This document shows positions 6,234 through 7,832 of a stretch of DNA of 7,832 nucleotides, in pieces. The notes beneath the pieces are model-generated. The model worked only from the letters and a program-made list of their open reading frames with translations. It was not told the origin of the DNA and searched no databases. The first letter of the stretch is position 1; each line of letters opens with the position of its first letter. The stretch lies in contig JAVBMO010000071.1 in assembly GCA_031552355.1 (NCBI GenBank), positions 1 to 7,832 of the forward strand. Reading direction: 5' to 3'. The position numbers and the translations under genes were made by a program. This DNA comes from JAVBMO01 sp031552355. Lineage in GTDB: Bacteria > Bacteroidota > Bacteroidia > Bacteroidales > P3.

Positions 6234-6686
6234 GTGAGAGCATTAATTCAACGTGTTTTGGAAGCCGGAGTGGCCATAGGAGGAAAACCCAAATCGGAAA
6301 TAGGGCAGGGAATGCTTGTTTTGGTAGGAATTGAAGAGGCCGATACACAAGAAGATATTGATTGGTTATGTGCCAAAATAGTAAAACTTCGCATTTTTGA
6401 CGATGACAATGGCGTCATGAATCTTTCCATCAAGGAAGCCAATGGCGAAATAATGGTTATCAGCCAATTTACTTTGCATGCTTCGACCCAAAAAGGGAAT
6501 CGTCCATCCTATTTTAAGGCTGCAAAACCGGAAATTTCCCTACCGCTCTATGAGAAATTTTTACTCAAAATGGAACAGGAATTAGAAAAATCTATCGCCA
6601 CGGGAGAATTTGGCGCCGACATGAAAGTGTCCCTCATCAACAATGGGCCGGTTACCATTTTTATAGATACCAAAAACAAGGAATAG
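6234..6686 (+). CDS. dtd: D-aminoacyl-tRNA deacylase
   Basis: Dtd is a cytoplasmic homodimer that hydrolyses D-amino acids, and misattached glycine, from tRNA. The 150-residue length is normal. The N-terminus MRALIQRVLEAGVAI matches the family, and both active-site motifs are intact: SQFTLHA (77-83, the SQxxLxA motif) and NNGPVT (136-141) with the Gly-cisPro pair G138-P139 used for chiral proofreading. The start is a GTG at 6234, set by the conserved first residues. No Shine-Dalgarno or convincing promoter precedes it, and the 330-bp gap to rsgA is mostly the foldback element. From memory, Bacteroides often keep rsgA, dtd and a MazG-like pyrophosphohydrolase gene together. Here the third gene is absent and degraded sequence follows. 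Confidence 0.96.
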   Translation: MRALIQRVLEAGVAIGGKPKSEIGQGMLVLVGIEEADTQEDIDWLCAKIVKLRIFDDDNGVMNLSIKEANGEIMVISQFTLHASTQKGNRPSYFKAAKPEISLPLYEKFLLKMEQELEKSIATGEFGADMKVSLINNGPVTIFIDTKNKE

Positions 6687-6690
6687 TAGC

Positions 6691-6771
6691 TTGAGAATAC
6701 TTGTAACTTCTTGGATCAATTGGAAAAATCCCAAAGGAAGCTGCAAAAAAGTTAAGCACTATTTTTATTGA
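6691..6771 (+). pseudogene. Possible N-terminal remnant of a glycosyltransferase gene
   Basis: Starting at a TTG 4 nt after the dtd stop is a 26-codon frame reading LRILVTSWINWKNPKG, then a Lys-rich part ending VKHYFY and a stop. The pattern resembles the first residues of family-4 glycosyltransferases, which often read M-R-[IV]-L-...-NP[KR]-A-GGAEVH-Y. The glycine-rich part is altered and the frame stops early, so this would be a dead fragment. The match is short and from memory, and chance similarity is quite possible. Confidence 0.25.
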
Positions 6772-6815
6772 TTATTCAAGACTCCACTATAGTCACGTTG
6801 CCCAAAGCTAAATGA
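6762..6815 (+). pseudogene. Possible remnant of an IS4-type transposase
   Basis: In a second frame, positions 6762-6812 read FLLIIQDSTIVTLPKAK before a stop at 6813-6815. The segment QDST(I/V)xxLP is like the region around the first catalytic Asp of IS4-family DDE transposases. Only 17 residues are readable, with no transposase context on either side, so this is a weak call. Together with the neighbouring fragment it suggests that the dtd-TonB gap is decayed sequence. Confidence 0.22.
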
Positions 6816-6835
6816 CGTCTTTTTTTGTTATACCA

Positions 6836-6882
6836 AATTTGAAGACTTGAAAATCATTTCCATATTTTCAAGTCTTCAAATT
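6836..6882. terminator. 19-bp perfect inverted repeat between convergent genes
   Basis: AATTTGAAGACTTGAAAAT (6836-6854) and its exact reverse complement (6864-6882) flank a 9-nt loop. It lies 17 bp after the end of the minus-strand TonB-C gene and downstream of dtd, in a convergent position fit for a bidirectional terminator. Neither strand has a clean T tract after the stem, so termination is inferred from position and stem strength only. It could instead be the foldback of a small repeat. Confidence 0.5.
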
Positions 6883-6899
6883 GATAAGCTGTTTTATTT

Positions 6900-7331
6900 T
6901 CAATTTTCAATTAAAAAAGTAACCGGCAATGTGAACCACGAACGGACAATAAATCCTTTTTGTACTCCGGTGTTCCATTTAGGAACGGATTTTATCAACC
7001 GTACTGCTTCCTGGTCACAACCGCCGCCAATTTCCCCAAGGGTTTCCACTTGCGAAATAGAACCATCTTTTTCCACCACAAACCGTACATATACAGTTCC
7101 TTGTATTTTTTTCGCCAATGCGTCCTCCGGATAAACCAAATTTTCATTCAAATAAGCTTGGTAAGCAGCTTTTCCCCCCGGAAAATCGGGCTGTACTTCC
7201 GCATACACAAAAATTTCATTTGTTTCTGCAATAGGAACAGAATCCATTTCGTTTTCTTTTTGTGCAAATAGAGCCGATGTACTCATAAAAAAACATAGGC
7301 AAACAAAAGTCAAAAGGTTTTTACTTTTCAT
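6900..7331 (-). CDS. Exported stand-alone TonB C-terminal domain protein
   Basis: The 143-residue product starts with a signal peptide (Lys-rich n-region, hydrophobic LLTFVCLCFFMSTSALFA, likely cleavage after A23 before QKE). It lacks the ExbB/D-contacting membrane anchor and long Pro-rich linker of a true TonB. Residues about 55-142 match the TonB C-terminal domain common in Bacteroidota: NLVYPEDALAKKIQGTVYVR (64-83), FVVEKDGSI (84-92), GCDQEAVRLIKSVPKWN (104-120), and an ending in ...LPVTFLIEN. The short segment FVYAEVQPDFPGG ahead of the domain is also typical of these proteins. It is presumably periplasmic; whether it contacts TonB-dependent receptors is unknown. It is transcribed leftwards, convergent with dtd, and no good promoter lies directly upstream; the nearest leftward TAnnTTTG box is at 7681-7688. 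Confidence 0.85.
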   Translation of the reverse strand: MKSKNLLTFVCLCFFMSTSALFAQKENEMDSVPIAETNEIFVYAEVQPDFPGGKAAYQAYLNENLVYPEDALAKKIQGTVYVRFVVEKDGSISQVETLGEIGGGCDQEAVRLIKSVPKWNTGVQKGFIVRSWFTLPVTFLIEN

Positions 7332-7410
7332 AGTTGTAGAATTTTATTGGTTATAAAAAATCTTGTCAAATACTTTCTTATTATTATTTACTACGTTTCG
7401 CATTTACATT

Positions 7411-7640
7411 GTTGTTACGAGTTTAGTTCGGCAGAACTCGATTCTTATAACCGCAGGTCAACGACTACCCCTATTTGGTTCTGCCTTGCAGGCAGCATTC
7501 CTATTATATCTATTTTCTACAGGCTACGCTAAACTTCCCTATGGTTATAAAATCGGCTTTTAGCTTCGCTGAGCTTACCCTTTCAGGGGGTTGCGGTTCA
7601 AGCCTTTTCTTCAGCTATCGATTTTGATGTGTAACATCAG
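7411..7640. repeat. Structured non-coding block, probable dispersed repeat
   Basis: This block is full of inverted repeats. CGAGTT (7418-7423) pairs with AACTCG (7435-7440). CGATTCTTATAACC...AGG (7439-7457) pairs with 7537-7555, with one gap and two mismatches. CTGCCT/AGGCAG (7481-7495) is a perfect hairpin with loop TGC. AAAATCG (7549-7555) pairs with CGATTTT (7619-7625), and TGATGT/ACATCA (7625-7639) with loop GTA. Open frames on the plus strand are short, overlap each other and lack any protein signature, so I do not call a gene. It resembles intergenic repeats in Bacteroidota that appear as spurious small ORFs; this recollection is unchecked. The left half also looks loosely like a tRNA D arm and anticodon arm. 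It could instead be a structured leader transcribed leftwards. Confidence 0.45.
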
Positions 7641-7654
7641 TTATTTATAAAGAC

Positions 7655-7672
7655 AAAATTTCCGGAAATTTT
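7655..7672. promoter_or_regulatory. Perfect 18-bp palindrome, possible operator
   Basis: AAAATTTCCGGAAATTTT equals its own reverse complement over all 18 positions. With no loop it is a poor RNA hairpin but a good two-fold-symmetric protein-binding site. It lies 8 bp downstream, in the leftward direction, of the minus-strand box at 7681-7688, a position suited to an operator. No regulator is identified. Confidence 0.4.
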
Positions 7673-7680
7673 CTGCGTCG

Positions 7681-7688
7681 CAAAGATA
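7681..7688 (-). promoter_or_regulatory. Leftward TAnnTTTG box near the IS boundary
   Basis: The minus strand reads TATCTTTG followed by C, a full match to the Bacteroidota -7 box. About 19 bp upstream, toward the IS element, the minus strand reads TTTT rather than TTTG, so the -33 part is imperfect. If active, it would transcribe the structured block and then the TonB-C gene with a leader of about 350 nt. Confidence 0.4.
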
Positions 7689-7752
7689 AAAAATAGGAGG
7701 TGTTATAAAAAGTATGCTGCTATAAATAAGTGACACTCAGGTAAAATAAGAG

Positions 7753-7760
7753 TATTTTTG
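7753..7760 (+). promoter_or_regulatory. TAnnTTTG box before the IS transposase
   Basis: TATTTTTG matches the Bacteroidota -7 consensus and ends exactly 4 nt before the transposase ATG at 7765, the same spacing as at rsgA. No clear -33 TTG is at the usual distance. The arrangement suggests a leaderless or nearly leaderless mRNA. Confidence 0.4.
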
Positions 7761-7764
7761 TAAA

Positions 7765-7832
7765 ATGCAAATCACAATCATACTCTACTGTCCTCAGTGC
7801 CACAGTGCAAATATAAAGAAAAACGGGAAGAA
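7765..7832 (+). CDS. IS1-family transposase N-terminus (InsA-like), cut by window edge
   Basis: The frame from the ATG at 7765 gives MQITIILYCPQCHSANIKKN followed by GK and the window end. This matches the start of the InsA product of IS1-family elements: a short beta strand, then a CPxC zinc-binding pair (C9, C12), then S-x-x-[VI]-x-[KR]-NGK. InsA binds the IS ends and, fused by frameshift to InsB, forms the transposase. The left end of the element should lie upstream, probably in 7690-7710, but the terminal repeat cannot be fixed without the right end. Only 22 full codons are visible, so the family call rests on this motif alone. Confidence 0.7.
   Translation, partial: MQITIILYCPQCHSANIKKNGK

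Noticed and set aside
6811..6826. GACGTC followed by seven Ts as a dtd terminator.
   Set aside because: GACGTC is a palindrome without a loop and no longer stem can be drawn before the T run.
7418..7495. A tRNA gene.
   Set aside because: The D-arm and anticodon-arm resemblance is partial; the D loop is too short, and no proper 7-bp acceptor stem or T arm can be placed.
7347..7563. Plus-strand small proteins of 61 and 66 residues.
   Set aside because: They overlap in different frames, have no recognisable domain, and their sequence is explained by inverted-repeat structure.
1..7832. CRISPR array or a defence or toxin-antitoxin system.
   Set aside because: No regularly spaced direct repeats and no cas, nuclease, toxin or antitoxin-like frames were seen.

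Overview
The window looks like a chromosomal piece of a Bacteroidota bacterium, most likely of the order Bacteroidales. The evidence is the gene order rplM-rpsI-rpsB-tsf, low G+C, weak or absent Shine-Dalgarno sequences, repeated matches to the Bacteroidota promoter box TAnnTTTG, and a secreted stand-alone TonB C-terminal domain protein. Assignment below order level cannot be supported.

Layout: (1) 1-464, minus strand: 5' part of a major facilitator superfamily (MFS) transporter gene cut by the window edge. (2) 465-772: divergent intergenic region with a promoter for each side. (3) 773-3502, plus strand: ribosomal proteins L13, S9 and S2 and elongation factor Ts. A long hairpin lies between rpsI and rpsB, a terminator-like hairpin between rpsB and tsf, and a strong terminator after tsf. 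(4) 3581-6686, plus strand: rsmA (16S rRNA dimethyltransferase), overlapping by 4 bp with an MntP-type manganese exporter, then rsgA (30S-maturation GTPase) and, after a 330-bp gap, dtd (D-aminoacyl-tRNA deacylase). (5) 6687-6899: apparently degraded sequence with two possible gene remnants and a 19-bp perfect inverted repeat. (6) 6900-7331, minus strand: a small exported TonB-C domain protein. (7) 7332-7764: a structured non-coding stretch, a perfect 18-bp palindrome and a leftward promoter box. (8) 7765-7832: the first codons of an IS1-family InsA-like transposase that runs off the right edge.

Regions 3 and 4 form a translation and ribosome-biogenesis neighbourhood: structural proteins (L13, S9, S2), a translation factor (EF-Ts), two 30S maturation factors (RsmA, RsgA) and a tRNA proofreading enzyme (Dtd). 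The manganese exporter is the functional outsider but is translationally coupled to rsmA. From about 5904 rightwards the character changes to accessory sequence, with repeats, remnants and an IS element.

No convincing new multi-gene system is present. The parts most worth a second look are non-coding: the 179-bp foldback element with three TTTA-loop hairpins (6029-6207), the structured block at 7411-7640 next to the IS element, the rpsI-rpsB hairpin, and two genes (rsgA and the transposase) whose start codon sits exactly 4 nt after a TAnnTTTG box, suggesting leaderless mRNAs.
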